A stretch of 64,000 nucleotides of DNA from Cyanobacteria bacterium OH_PDB_230 (GTDB taxonomy: Bacteria; Cyanobacteriota; Vampirovibrionia; Gastranaerophilales; Gastranaerophilaceae), in the NCBI GenBank assembly GCA_023421795.1, contig JAEZSO010000003.1, positions 1 to 64,000 on the forward strand. Reading direction: 5' to 3'. Positions 25,623 to 34,496 of this stretch are shown piece by piece. The translations under genes and the position numbers were made by a program. Position 1 is the stretch's first letter, and each line of letters begins with the position of its first letter. The notes under the pieces are model-generated. The model did no database searches and was not told the origin of the DNA. It was given only the letters and a program-made list of their open reading frames with translations.

Positions 25623-25659
25623 AATCGGGATCCGAATCAATATGATTTGAATCCCGATT
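25623..25659. terminator. Bidirectional terminator
   Basis: Stem AATCGGGAT (25623-25631) with ATCCCGATT (25651-25659), extended by GAATCA/TGATTT inner pairs. It separates the convergent genes ending at 25613 and 25671. Confidence 0.65.
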
Positions 25660-25670
25660 CTATTTATTGC

Positions 25671-27380
25671 TTATAAAATTCTTTGTTCAGTGGTTAAATC
25701 GATTTCTTTCGGGCTGTTTTTCAAGAAATCATTGAAGTATTCGCTTACTTTTTTGTCTGTATCCACAAAATCTCTTTGATATTTTTTTAAGCTTTCTTGT
25801 TCTGTTTTTGCAAATATTTTCTTTGGAAGAGCCACTACATATTTTTTGTCAGGGTCAATGTATTCATATTGTCCATCTGCATTTTTAATCTTTATGTAAT
25901 TGCTGACTTCATTCATTTCAGGCTCTTGGTTTCTGGCAAAAGTTGAATAGTATTCTTTTAAGCCGCTTCTGTCAATCTGTATGCCGGAATACTGGTTTAT
26001 TGCGTTTCTTGAAGGTGCTGCAAGATTGTCTATTATGTTTGAATTAACATATGAAAGCAAGTCGTTTCCTTGGATTTCACCTACCATAACACTTGATAGA
26101 GAACCTGAAATACCTTTGAATAAATCTATTAAATCTAGGTTTATTACATCTCTTGTTTTTGATGTAGGGATATTTTGTCTGAATGTTGTTGAGGCTAAAA
26201 AGAAAGCGCTTAGTTCAGGATATGAATTTTTTAGCTGAGAATATATGGAATCAGTACAGAAATTGGCTAAATCATTATTTGCATATCTTACATTGCTAAT
26301 TGTTAGATATTCTCTCTTTTTAGGATCATTTATTTTGAAAAGAGGGTTTATGTCTTTTTTTAGAATGTTTTCATAAAGTCTTTGCAGCGGATTTTTTTTG
26401 TCTATTTTAGAAAAATCAGTATGAAAAGGTTTTGATTTCACAGAGAGGCAACCATCATCATCAAACTGAAGATTAACTGCTTCAAGTTTTTCCGAATTTT
26501 GAGAAAGTGAAATTATTTTTGTAGTGAAGCCGCTTTTATTGTTAACATAAGAAATTTTGTCCTGGTGATCATGGGCATTTAAAATCAAATCAATACAATC
26601 GATTCTTTTTGCGATTGCCTTTGCGGCAGGTTCTCCTGAGTGGTTCATCAACATTACTGCTGATTTCGGGTATTCATTTTTGAACTTATTAACTATTTCT
26701 GAAAGGCTATTAGAAACTTCTTCTGAATCAGCATCTATAAGGTCGGCTTCTTTTACGTTTTTAGCTCCTAAAATATTTAAGCTTGAGATGTCTTCTTTTA
26801 CAAGATAGTTGATGTTTATAGGTAATATTCCAACAACCAAAACCTTATGTTTTAAATCAGGGTTCTTATCGTCTTGGACTTCAAGAACCTTGCATTCTTG
26901 TATTCTTTCCTTTTGTTCCGGAGTCAGGCCGTTTATCAGTTTAGAATTTTTCAAGTCAGCATTAGAAATGATCGTATCCATATTTATGTTTTTAATGTGG
27001 TTTATCAAGACTTTATCACCGCCATCCAGACAGTGATTTCCCGGTGTATAAAGCGTTTTTAATCCCGGGATATTATTTTTAACATTTCTGATGAACGATT
27101 TTAAGAATATTTCTTGATAATCGCCGCTGGTTTTATCTTTTAAAGTTTGGTAGCCCCCTTGCATAGGGTTCATGAACCAATCACCGACCACTGCCATAAC
27201 ATTTAAAGTAGATTTATCTTCTTTTTTTTGAAAGATGTCCTCTTTATTGTCGTAAAAGTTCTGATACAAAGCAGGGACAGTAGTGAGGTCACCGTGATTA
27301 TCACTAAATGCCATTATGTTTACGTTAGCTTGTTTGAAGCTAATACTATTTAAATTGAGACCTGGATGGATTCTTATCAT
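25671..27380 (-). CDS. 5'-nucleotidase-like metallophosphoesterase without signal peptide (569 aa)
   Basis: Two-domain protein of the 5'-nucleotidase family. The N-terminal metallophosphatase domain shows the metal ligands in SDNHGD (residue ~27), GDWF (~66), TPGNHCLDGG (~117), MNHSG (~245) and NAHDHQ (~268). The C-terminal half corresponds to the nucleotide-binding domain. Relatives are normally exported, but here no signal peptide is visible; the protein begins MIRIHPGLNLNSISFKQ, carrying the SFK-type motif of other lineage proteins. The second motif reads GDWF instead of the usual GD(N/H), so activity is likely but not certain. Confidence 0.75.
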   Translation of the reverse strand: MIRIHPGLNLNSISFKQANVNIMAFSDNHGDLTTVPALYQNFYDNKEDIFQKKEDKSTLNVMAVVGDWFMNPMQGGYQTLKDKTSGDYQEIFLKSFIRNVKNNIPGLKTLYTPGNHCLDGGDKVLINHIKNINMDTIISNADLKNSKLINGLTPEQKERIQECKVLEVQDDKNPDLKHKVLVVGILPININYLVKEDISSLNILGAKNVKEADLIDADSEEVSNSLSEIVNKFKNEYPKSAVMLMNHSGEPAAKAIAKRIDCIDLILNAHDHQDKISYVNNKSGFTTKIISLSQNSEKLEAVNLQFDDDGCLSVKSKPFHTDFSKIDKKNPLQRLYENILKKDINPLFKINDPKKREYLTISNVRYANNDLANFCTDSIYSQLKNSYPELSAFFLASTTFRQNIPTSKTRDVINLDLIDLFKGISGSLSSVMVGEIQGNDLLSYVNSNIIDNLAAPSRNAINQYSGIQIDRSGLKEYYSTFARNQEPEMNEVSNYIKIKNADGQYEYIDPDKKYVVALPKKIFAKTEQESLKKYQRDFVDTDKKVSEYFNDFLKNSPKEIDLTTEQRIL

Positions 27381-27588
27381 AACTGCAACTTAACCGTTAT
27401 TATGTATTAATATAGTCTGTGAAGCTGAATAATTGCTATTTTTAAAGGTTAAGATAACAAATATTTACGTTAGGTAAGCTTTACAAGATCATTATATTCT
27501 TAAATGGACAAAAATGTAATCTATTGTTAACTTATGGCTAATAAAAATGTCAGATGATATAATCAGAGCAAAACTTTAAGGAGTAAAA

Positions 27589-28341
27589 ATGAAAAAAATT
27601 ATTTTGAGTCTGGCGTTATTGTTATTGCTGAATTCGCCAGGTTATAGCGCTCTTACTACCATCGAAACCCAGGTTTATTACAATACTGAAAATGAAGACA
27701 GTTATACTATGGATACCATCTGGGCAAAAAATGGCAAATACGAGGAAAAAGTTATTGCCGTAGGCTCCAAGCTCTTAAACGAAAACCAAATAAATAAAAG
27801 AGTTCCTTTTATTGTGGAAAGAAACAAGACCGTCAATGCAACTTCTCACTCTTTTAGCAAAACGGTTACAATACATCAGGGATTATTTCCTTATATAGAC
27901 AACGACGACGAGCTTGCATACATCCTTGCGCACGAAATATCACATTCTCTTGATGCTTACGGCGGATTACCGGCATGGATTGCAAATAAATTCAACTCTA
28001 AACACTATGAATACAAATCAGATCTTATGGCAATAGATATGATGGTAAAAGCAGGATATAACCCCATAGCTGCAATAACATGCGGCAATAAATGGTTTTC
28101 AGAAAACCAATGGGACTTTGGTTTTTGGATGACTCACCCTAAATCTTCAAAAAGACTTATGGAACAGTATAAGTACATAAGTGTAAAATACCCTTGGGCA
28201 TTGAATTCCCCAATGGTCTCAAATGTTCATTATGTCGGCTTTAAAAGAGTTATGAATAGAGACATCAAGGAATTTGAGCAGAAAAGAATAGAAAAAGAAT
28301 CGCAAAGGCAGCAAAAATTAAATGCAAAAGAAAAAATATAG
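27589..28341 (+). CDS. Exported M48-family zinc metallopeptidase (250 aa)
   Basis: Secreted or periplasmic peptidase. The signal peptide is clear (MKKIILSLALLLLLNSPGYS, then cleavage). The zinc motif HEISH is at residues 115-119 and the third ligand is probably the glutamate in HYEYKSD near residue 141, which fits the M48 ExxxD arrangement. The C-terminal tail is lysine/glutamine-rich. An AAGGAG site precedes the ATG. Its last 20 bases overlap the next gene, making a three-gene operon with two exported paralogs. M48 proteins of this type often act in envelope quality control. Confidence 0.85.
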   Translation: MKKIILSLALLLLLNSPGYSALTTIETQVYYNTENEDSYTMDTIWAKNGKYEEKVIAVGSKLLNENQINKRVPFIVERNKTVNATSHSFSKTVTIHQGLFPYIDNDDELAYILAHEISHSLDAYGGLPAWIANKFNSKHYEYKSDLMAIDMMVKAGYNPIAAITCGNKWFSENQWDFGFWMTHPKSSKRLMEQYKYISVKYPWALNSPMVSNVHYVGFKRVMNRDIKEFEQKRIEKESQRQQKLNAKEKI

Positions 28342-28780
28342 CATAATTCTCGCAATTTTATTTGTTATGATCGTTGCTTCACCATCGTTTTCGTATGTGG
28401 AAGTCAAAATTAAACCTGCTGAAAAAATATCAACGTCTAACCCTGATGTGCAGGAAGGAAATTTTGCGAACTTTATCGTTGCTGAGAATGTCTTTTATAA
28501 AAACAAGCTAACGATAAAAAAGGGGACTCCTGTACAGGGCTTGATAACTTATGTTGAACATAACGGTTTTGGCGGACAAAATGCGAAAATTACCATAGAA
28601 CAATTTGAAGTTGTTGATGTTTCAGATAGAAAACTTAAACTGACAGGTTCTGTTTTTAAGTCAGGAGCCGCACATGAGGGTTTTCTGGAATTTTTGCCTT
28701 TAGAATGGGCCAGGGGCGGTGAGGTCCAAATAAAACCTTCTAAGGACAGTTTCAAACTATTTTTAAAGGAAAATTTATGA
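28322..28780 (+). CDS. Exported hypothetical protein, paralog 1 (152 aa)
   Basis: Unrecognised exported protein with a signal peptide (SIILAILFVMIVASPSFS, cleavage near residue 24). The mature part is a predicted beta domain: a DVQEGNFANFIVAENVFYKN segment, then LTIKKGTPVQGLITYVEHNG. The next gene has matching segments (VEVGDPIDFKVVKDVYKED, LIIKKGSPVEAEVDYVSSNG), so the two are tandem duplicates. It overlaps the M48 gene by 20 bases at its start and the next gene by four (ATGA) at its end. The role may be as a substrate or partner of the peptidase. Confidence 0.75.
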   Translation: MQKKKYSIILAILFVMIVASPSFSYVEVKIKPAEKISTSNPDVQEGNFANFIVAENVFYKNKLTIKKGTPVQGLITYVEHNGFGGQNAKITIEQFEVVDVSDRKLKLTGSVFKSGAAHEGFLEFLPLEWARGGEVQIKPSKDSFKLFLKENL

Positions 28781-29244
28781 TAAATAAAATTGTTTTTGTA
28801 TTAGTTTTATTATTTTTTACCTCCAGCATCGCTTTTGCAGCTGAAAAGACTCCTATATCAATAACTCCTTTGCAAGTTATATCTACAACCCATGATGAGG
28901 TTGAAGTAGGTGATCCGATAGATTTTAAAGTGGTAAAAGATGTTTATAAAGAAGACAAATTGATTATCAAAAAAGGTTCTCCGGTAGAAGCAGAAGTTGA
29001 CTATGTAAGTTCAAACGGCTGGGCTGCTGATGCTGCTTATATCCAGTTTAGAAATTTTAAAATCTTAACCGCGCAAAATAAATGGATAACAGTTCCTTAT
29101 ACATTAAAAATCAAAGGTTCAGACTGTCTTAAATCAACTAACGCATTTTATAAAGGTTGTTTTCTAGTAAAATCTATTATTAGAGGTTCTGAAATTTCTC
29201 TTAAACCGAATCAAAGAAATTTCAATATTTTTCTTATAGATTAA
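28777..29244 (+). CDS. Exported hypothetical protein, paralog 2 (155 aa)
   Basis: Second member of the exported pair. The signal peptide is residues 1-21 (IVFVLVLLFFTSSIAFA), and the mature domain repeats the pattern of the upstream protein with a VxxGDPIDFKV start and an IKKGSPV strand. Two cysteines near the C-terminus (SDCLKSTNAFYKGCF) could form a disulfide outside the cytoplasm, made by the VKOR-DsbA enzyme encoded at 14006; the upstream paralog lacks them. The start overlaps the previous stop as ATGA, with an AAGGA site. Function unknown. Confidence 0.75.
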   Translation: MINKIVFVLVLLFFTSSIAFAAEKTPISITPLQVISTTHDEVEVGDPIDFKVVKDVYKEDKLIIKKGSPVEAEVDYVSSNGWAADAAYIQFRNFKILTAQNKWITVPYTLKIKGSDCLKSTNAFYKGCFLVKSIIRGSEISLKPNQRNFNIFLID

Positions 29245-29248
29245 ATTT

Positions 29249-29908
29249 ATGAATGCATCGCTTAAACACATAGACAACTACATTTTTGATCTTGACGGGA
29301 CCATTTTGAATTCTTCTGCCAAAGTCCTGAAATGCTTGAAGTTGGCTTACATAGAGACCAATACCCCATATGAAGAATCCAGAATCAATATGGATGTTAT
29401 AGGCCCGCCTCTTAGGGGAATTCTCAAGATTATTTCTCCTGAGATTAAAGATGAAAAATTGATTGATAAATTGGTAGATGCTTATTTTAAGCATTATTAC
29501 GGTGAAAGTAACTCTATAACCATATACAACGGGATGTACGAACTTTTATCTTCGTTAAAAGCAAAAGGGAAAAGGTTGTTTATAGCAACAAACAACCCTA
29601 AAGCCTCAACGTTAAAGCTGTTAAAAATGTTTGACCTGAACTTTTTTCAAGATGTTTATAGCGTGGATAAATTTGATAACATTGAAATGTTAAAAAAAAG
29701 AATGGTATCAGAAATAATTGAAACCTATGGGCTTGATAAGAATAAAACAGCGATGGTAGGGGATTCTATGCATGATTGTTTCGCTGCAAAAAAAAATTCA
29801 ATCTTTATTGTAGGAGTCCTTTGGGGGTATGAAAAAAACAAAGAAGAGTTCATAAAATCGGTTGACCTGGCGGTAAAGTCGGCAGAAGAGTTATTGGTTT
29901 TACTATAG
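29249..29908 (+). CDS. HAD hydrolase, phosphoglycolate phosphatase-like
   Basis: Cytoplasmic haloacid dehalogenase-family phosphatase. Motif I with the nucleophilic aspartate is FDLDGTILNS (near residue 13), a helical cap follows, motif II is in FIATNNPKAS, and motifs III/IV are the lysine in DNIEMLKKRM and MVGDSMHDCFAAK. It is 219 aa, a common size for the Gph-like group. It is four bases after the exported paralog and has a weak ribosome binding site. Substrate (2-phosphoglycolate, another sugar phosphate) cannot be told from sequence. Confidence 0.85.
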   Translation: MNASLKHIDNYIFDLDGTILNSSAKVLKCLKLAYIETNTPYEESRINMDVIGPPLRGILKIISPEIKDEKLIDKLVDAYFKHYYGESNSITIYNGMYELLSSLKAKGKRLFIATNNPKASTLKLLKMFDLNFFQDVYSVDKFDNIEMLKKRMVSEIIETYGLDKNKTAMVGDSMHDCFAAKKNSIFIVGVLWGYEKNKEEFIKSVDLAVKSAEELLVLL

Positions 29909-30009
29909 GACTAGTATTAGGATTTATTGATTTATATCAAAAATTAGGTTACGATAAAGCTTATATTTCTACATTTAGGTACATAGTATAGTGAGTTAAA
30001 GGCGAATAA

Positions 30010-30582
30010 ATGTTCGTAACAGATTACATTTTAAAATCTATTGAAACAAAGCAAAAGTTGCTTGCAAACGAAAAAATAATTGAAAACATCAAAAAAGTAT
30101 CAGCAGCTATGGTAAACGCTTATATTGACGGAAAGAAAATTATTTTTGCAGGTAACGGCGGCTCAGCAGCCGATTCTCAGCACCTTGCCTGCGAGCTGGT
30201 TTCTAAGTTCTACTTGGAAAGAAAAGCGCTAAATGCAATAACTCTGACTACTAATACCTCTGTTTTAACAGCGATAGGAAATGATTACAGTTTTGATCAG
30301 GTTTTTGCAAGACAAATAGAAGCTTATGGAAACAGCGGCGATATTTTTGTTGCGTTGTCAACATCAGGAAATTCAAAAAACATTATCTGGGCACTTGAGC
30401 AGGCAAAAAAACAAAACATTGTTTGCGTAGGTTTAACGGGAGAAAAATCCAACAAAATGGATGAACTCTGTGACATCATGATAAAAGTTCCGTCCGATGA
30501 AACCCCGATTGTACAAGAATCGCACATTATGATAGGACATATAATTTGTGCTCTTGTTGAAGGAAACATGCAGCCTAAATAG
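30010..30582 (+). CDS. gmhA: Phosphoheptose isomerase (sedoheptulose-7-phosphate isomerase)
   Basis: SIS-domain enzyme that converts sedoheptulose 7-phosphate to D-glycero-D-manno-heptose 7-phosphate, the first step of heptose synthesis for LPS core, S-layer glycans or heptose metabolites. The phosphate loop is GNGGSAADSQH, with the metal-binding His and Glu in QHLACEL; the second pair Gln and His appears in QESHIMIGH with the expected spacing. TSGNSKN is also conserved. At 190 aa it is complete. No other heptose genes (hldE, gmhB) are adjacent, but surface-glycan-type genes follow. Confidence 0.9.
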   Translation: MFVTDYILKSIETKQKLLANEKIIENIKKVSAAMVNAYIDGKKIIFAGNGGSAADSQHLACELVSKFYLERKALNAITLTTNTSVLTAIGNDYSFDQVFARQIEAYGNSGDIFVALSTSGNSKNIIWALEQAKKQNIVCVGLTGEKSNKMDELCDIMIKVPSDETPIVQESHIMIGHIICALVEGNMQPK

Positions 30583-30587
30583 ATTTT

Positions 30588-30851
30588 TTATTTTTTCATT
30601 GCGTAACTTGTCCAATGCAATCCTATAGTTGGGATTAATAAAAAGTTGAATGTTATTACTTCGAGCCAAGACAGATAATGCCCGCACAATATGTGGGTGT
30701 CTGTCGGATAAAGTCTGTAGTAGTGGCTTACAATGTTTTCAAGCCAATCTATATTTGCAACGTAAAAAACAGATACAAAGACATAATAAATGAAACTTAC
30801 AACAAAACACCTAAAAAATATATCCCTAATTAATTGAACAGTTTCTAACAT
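30588..30851 (-). CDS. Small membrane protein (87 aa)
   Basis: Unrecognised protein with two predicted membrane helices (FFRCFVVSFIYYVFVSVFYV and FNFLLIPTIGLHWTSYAM) joined by a hydrophilic loop rich in His and Tyr. It is convergent with gmhA, six bases away. No strong ribosome binding site precedes the ATG. The overlapping frame on the same strand is a shadow. The gene is plausible because of its clean two-helix profile, but the call rests on that alone. Confidence 0.5.
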   Translation of the reverse strand: MLETVQLIRDIFFRCFVVSFIYYVFVSVFYVANIDWLENIVSHYYRLYPTDTHILCGHYLSWLEVITFNFLLIPTIGLHWTSYAMKK

Positions 30852-31006
30852 GATTATTCTTTCGACTTATAGAATATATAGCATTCTAAAAAATAATCTT
30901 CATCCCCATTTTGGCTATTTGGCGTGTTCTATAAAATCAAAAACCCTTGAATAAATAATGTCCCCTGTTCAGTTAAATGTTTAATTCAATTATCTAAATG
31001 TTAAAA

Positions 31007-31198
31007 CTAAATAGGATCTTCGGGAGGTTCTTCCACAAAATAATCCAATGATACAGCTTTATTGTAGGAGCGTTCATCATTAAAGATTGATGCTCTCTGG
31101 TTTTGAGGCTTCGGTACAATTGTATTTATATCTTCCGGTTTATTGCTTGGCTTCGATAAACTTTCAGAAACAAGCTTTTTAAATAATTCTGGCCACAT
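31007..31198 (-). CDS. Small hypothetical protein (63 aa)
   Basis: Unrecognised proline- and acid-rich peptide (it ends VEEPPEDPI) with an AAAGGA site eight bases before the ATG. It has no signal peptide. The composition suggests a disordered protein. It is a lone gene between a small membrane protein and an acyltransferase. Confidence 0.4.
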   Translation of the reverse strand: MWPELFKKLVSESLSKPSNKPEDINTIVPKPQNQRASIFNDERSYNKAVSLDYFVEEPPEDPI

Positions 31199-31538
31199 AG
31201 GCGTTCCTTTTACATTTCCTGTTTAAAGCAAAAAAGACATGATTGCTTATTAATATATCGGTATAATTTTTAATTAGTTTAGTAAAAACCATAAATAATT
31301 ACAATTTATTAATCATAATAAAGAAAAATCGTAGTATTCCAGGTGTCCATATAGTCTCTTATGCTTGCCTCCGTTGCCTTTTTGTTGTACTTAGCAAAAA
31401 TTATACCGGTTATGCCGGGACTTTGCGTTGAATCTTAGTTTGAAAAAACTTTCAAATTTTAAAAAAATAAACTATTTAGCACAGAATAAGTTTCGATTTA
31501 AGTTGTATAATAACTATCAGAAACTATTACGAGAACTT
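31199..31538. other. 340-base gap with no gene
   Basis: AT-rich intergenic stretch between a small hypothetical and the acyltransferase. I see a short inverted repeat CCGGTTATGCCGG near 31408-31420 and a frame that extends the acyltransferase upstream to a TTG at 31428, but that extension is lysine-rich, lacks a ribosome binding site and does not look like the family. No RNA gene is recognised. Confidence 0.4.
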
Positions 31539-32723
31539 ATGGATAAGAAAAAAATCTGGTTTTTACATATTTTGAGAGGTATGTCTTGCCTTATCATTAT
31601 GTATTTCCATATATTTGAATTATTTTGGAAAATCTATCCTCATGTAAGGCGCATGTGGCAAGGTGAGGCAATGGATGTAAATGTCTCACACGTTTTATTC
31701 AGTAAATTCAATGATTTGTTAACGGCGATAAATCTTAACGGAAATCTTGCTGTCTGTATGTTTTTCCTTTTAAGCGGATTTGTAATTCCTTTAACCTTGG
31801 AAAGATCAAAAGGTATTCCTTTTTTAATACAGCGTTCTGCAAGGATTTTTCCTCCATATCTGGTCGGCTTGTCAGTATCTTGTTGCAGCTTGTTGCTTTA
31901 CTGTTTATATACAAATCAACATTGGCAATATGACTTTAAGGTTTTTCTTATAAACTCCAGCCTGGTATTAAGAGAATGGACTCAGACAAGGTCTATAGAC
32001 GGAATAAATTGGACTTTAGAAATAGAGATAAAATTCTACCTTCTGATAGCAATCTTAGCGCAATTTTTTGATTTAAAAAAAGCAAGAGTCGTTATAGGAC
32101 TGGCAGGATTTTTCGCACTTTTGTATTTTTCAACATTTTTTATGTCAGGAGCTTCTTGGGAAACTATAAAAATTGTTATTCAAAGCAACGTTCCCTTTTT
32201 AGCATTTACTCTTGTCGGAACAGGTTTTTATAATTTTTATAAAAAGAATTTCACTTTACCTAAATTTTTATTTTTTACGACGGCTGTAATATCCGTAGCT
32301 TATATGTGTACATTGAATAATTCAGCTCTGGAAGTGAGCCCTACTAATTATTATTTCAATGCCTGTTATGCTTTAATTGTGTTCTTAATCTTTTACATCG
32401 CTAACGATAGAATCCCTTACAACAAGGTCTTAGATTTCTTCGGAAACATAAGTTATCCTTTATATACGGTTCATAGCATAACTTCTTATGTTGTTATGAC
32501 TGTTTTATACAAATATACCCAAAATTATTACATATGCGTATTTACAGCGGCCTCTGTTGCAATAACCATCGCTTACATTATGCATAAAACGGTAGAAAAA
32601 ATGTCTATACAAATGGGCAAAAAATGGTCAAGCGCTTATATTGAATTTATTAATAAAAACAAAAAAGCTAAAGTTACGGTGCAACCTGTAGCAGAAACAC
32701 TTGAAGCCGAAACCAGGATTTAA
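31539..32723 (+). CDS. Acyltransferase 3 (OafA/YrhL-type) membrane protein (394 aa)
   Basis: Integral membrane acyltransferase that typically adds acetyl groups to surface polysaccharides or peptidoglycan. The family start is clear after the chosen ATG (HILRGMSCLIIMYFHIFELFW, with the Arg-Gly and the catalytic His), followed by FFLLSGFVIPL and about ten membrane segments; SYPLYTVHSITSYVV near the C-terminus is also typical. The Lys-rich C-terminal tail is cytoplasmic. It is convergent with the GT-C-like gene at 32724 with no spacing. Confidence 0.88.
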   Translation: MDKKKIWFLHILRGMSCLIIMYFHIFELFWKIYPHVRRMWQGEAMDVNVSHVLFSKFNDLLTAINLNGNLAVCMFFLLSGFVIPLTLERSKGIPFLIQRSARIFPPYLVGLSVSCCSLLLYCLYTNQHWQYDFKVFLINSSLVLREWTQTRSIDGINWTLEIEIKFYLLIAILAQFFDLKKARVVIGLAGFFALLYFSTFFMSGASWETIKIVIQSNVPFLAFTLVGTGFYNFYKKNFTLPKFLFFTTAVISVAYMCTLNNSALEVSPTNYYFNACYALIVFLIFYIANDRIPYNKVLDFFGNISYPLYTVHSITSYVVMTVLYKYTQNYYICVFTAASVAITIAYIMHKTVEKMSIQMGKKWSSAYIEFINKNKKAKVTVQPVAETLEAETRI

Positions 32724-34040
32724 TTATATTTTGTCTTGATTGAAATCCATTTTTAAAGCTAAGCAGTATAAAAATATTGTTAGAGGAAGAAGGTGAAATA
32801 CGAGTCTATCCAAGGAGTTCACAAGCAGCCATTCCAGGTTGTGAGGAGTTATTACATAAACGAAAAGATACCCAAACGACATAAGTATAAGCGTCAAACC
32901 CGACAAATAAAAAGGGGTTTTGATTTCATTATTCAAGTGGAAACCTTCCAAAAGCAATAAAAAATATAGTAAAAGCCAGCTGAAATTTTCTATTAGTGTT
33001 TTGACAAAAACAGAAAATACCATCTTATATCTTTCAAAATCTAATAAATATCTATATGTTTGTTCTTCAATAATTCCTGAATATAAATCATTTCCACTTT
33101 GGTTAATAAACTTATATAAAAGCAATAACAGAAGCGGTAAAGCGCTCGATAATATTGCTGTCTTGAGCATTTTGGTTTTTCTTGAGCCAATGAGGCAGGC
33201 CAAAATCAGCAGAAAATATATTGCAAAAAACAACAATCCTTCATTTTTTATCCAACAGCTTGCTCCTGCCAAAAAGATTCCCAAGAAAATATAATGGGAT
33301 TCATCTTTATCAAAATAAAAAAACAAGCAGGCAATAGCTGCAAAAAGGAAATAAGCTAAAGGAATGTCCGCGCATTGAGAGGCACCATTATATAAAAAAG
33401 TAGGAGAAAGCAAAAAAATCGAACTGACTAAATATGCCAATTTAGAAGATTTAAATTTATCTATCATATAGTACAAAAACCATCCAAGACCAAAGGTGAA
33501 CAGCAATCCTATCATAAAATTGGCGTATATGGAGTCATTCGCGCTATACTGCCATAGCCTTGCCGTAGAACAAGGCAAGAACAATGGGTAATCATTGTGC
33601 ATAAAATAATGTGGAAGCAGAAAAATATTTTTCCAAGATGAAACATCTTGATACAAGAATTCAGCTTTTATGTTCCAAATCCTCAACCCGTCCCACGAAC
33701 CAAACGGGCTTTGAATAAAATACTTTAAAAATATTGAGAGGGCATAAATATTAACTATAACGTACCAAAATGAGATTTTGGGGAATTTGAAACTTTTTAA
33801 CTCAAAATGATTGCGTTTAAAATAAATTATTGCTAAAGATAACAAGAGCAAAACTTCAAACAGCTTGTAATAACTTAAATTAGTTATATTTAAAAGCAAA
33901 AATACAAAATAAAAAATAGATGTTAAAAAGAAACCTATAGGTAAAGACAAAAATGCTTTTATGCCCGTTTCAATCTTTTTATCAATTAAAGAGATTATAA
34001 AATAGCCGATTAAAAAAGAAATAAGAAAAGCTAAAATCAC
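32724..34040 (-). CDS. Polytopic membrane protein, GT-C glycosyltransferase-like (438 aa)
   Basis: Membrane protein with about 11-12 hydrophobic segments. The motif SPFGSWDGLRIWNIKAEFL followed by NDYPLFLP matches the acidic first extracytoplasmic loop of GT-C enzymes. I start at GTG (34040): it follows AAGGAGG by eight bases and overlaps the upstream stop as GTGA, so it is translationally coupled. The frame upstream from a TTG at 34064 runs through the ribosome binding site and is unlikely. It is the last gene of an operon that begins with a radical SAM gene at 39038. Confidence 0.7.
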   Translation of the reverse strand: MILAFLISFLIGYFIISLIDKKIETGIKAFLSLPIGFFLTSIFYFVFLLLNITNLSYYKLFEVLLLLSLAIIYFKRNHFELKSFKFPKISFWYVIVNIYALSIFLKYFIQSPFGSWDGLRIWNIKAEFLYQDVSSWKNIFLLPHYFMHNDYPLFLPCSTARLWQYSANDSIYANFMIGLLFTFGLGWFLYYMIDKFKSSKLAYLVSSIFLLSPTFLYNGASQCADIPLAYFLFAAIACLFFYFDKDESHYIFLGIFLAGASCWIKNEGLLFFAIYFLLILACLIGSRKTKMLKTAILSSALPLLLLLLYKFINQSGNDLYSGIIEEQTYRYLLDFERYKMVFSVFVKTLIENFSWLLLYFLLLLEGFHLNNEIKTPFYLSGLTLILMSFGYLFVYVITPHNLEWLLVNSLDRLVFHLLPLTIFLYCLALKMDFNQDKI

Positions 34041-34456
34041 TTTGCAGCCCTCCTTAAAACCCAAATATTTTCGCTTAACTTTTTATCCACCTTGTACCCC
34101 GATGGGATTTGTATTGGCTTATAAAAGACTGCTATAAGCTTGTTTTGTTTAGTATCTGTTTGCAAAATTGCCGGGGAAATACAGTATTGGACCAAATAAA
34201 AATTTACGATCGACTGCGGATTCCTGAATATCTTGTCTTCAGGAATGTCAGATAAAAAACCTATATTTTTTTCGTTTTCAAAAAGGTTTCTATTATCGCT
34301 TATAACTTTAATTGTCGGGTAAAAAATATTGCTTGATTTAAAATCGACAAATTTCAATGTATAAATTATTTGGGCCGGCAATAATATATTTTTAAGATTA
34401 AACGTTGCGAGCAAAATACAAAGCAATATAAAAATAAATTTATCTGAAACTCTCAT
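34037..34456 (-). CDS. Membrane-anchored hypothetical protein (139 aa)
   Basis: Unrecognised. One N-terminal hydrophobic segment (FIFILLCILLATFNLKNILL) is followed by ~110 soluble residues predicted to face outside, with no cysteine pairs beyond one Cys in YCISPAIL. It overlaps the GT-C-like gene by four bases (GTGA) and lies 40 bases after the radical SAM gene at 34497. Position suggests an accessory subunit of the GT-C-like protein; that is inference from the coupling. Confidence 0.65.
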   Translation of the reverse strand: MRVSDKFIFILLCILLATFNLKNILLPAQIIYTLKFVDFKSSNIFYPTIKVISDNRNLFENEKNIGFLSDIPEDKIFRNPQSIVNFYLVQYCISPAILQTDTKQNKLIAVFYKPIQIPSGYKVDKKLSENIWVLRRAAK

Positions 34457-34496
34457 TTTACTGTAATTCTTGTCCCTTTATTTAAAATTTATAAAG

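Noticed and set aside
30433..30687. Minus-strand frame spanning the end of gmhA
   Set aside because: It overlaps gmhA and the small membrane protein gene in another frame, and shows no signal or domain.
31428..31538. N-terminal extension of the acyltransferase
   Set aside because: It begins with TTG without a ribosome binding site and is lysine/asparagine-rich; the family start is at the ATG at 31539.
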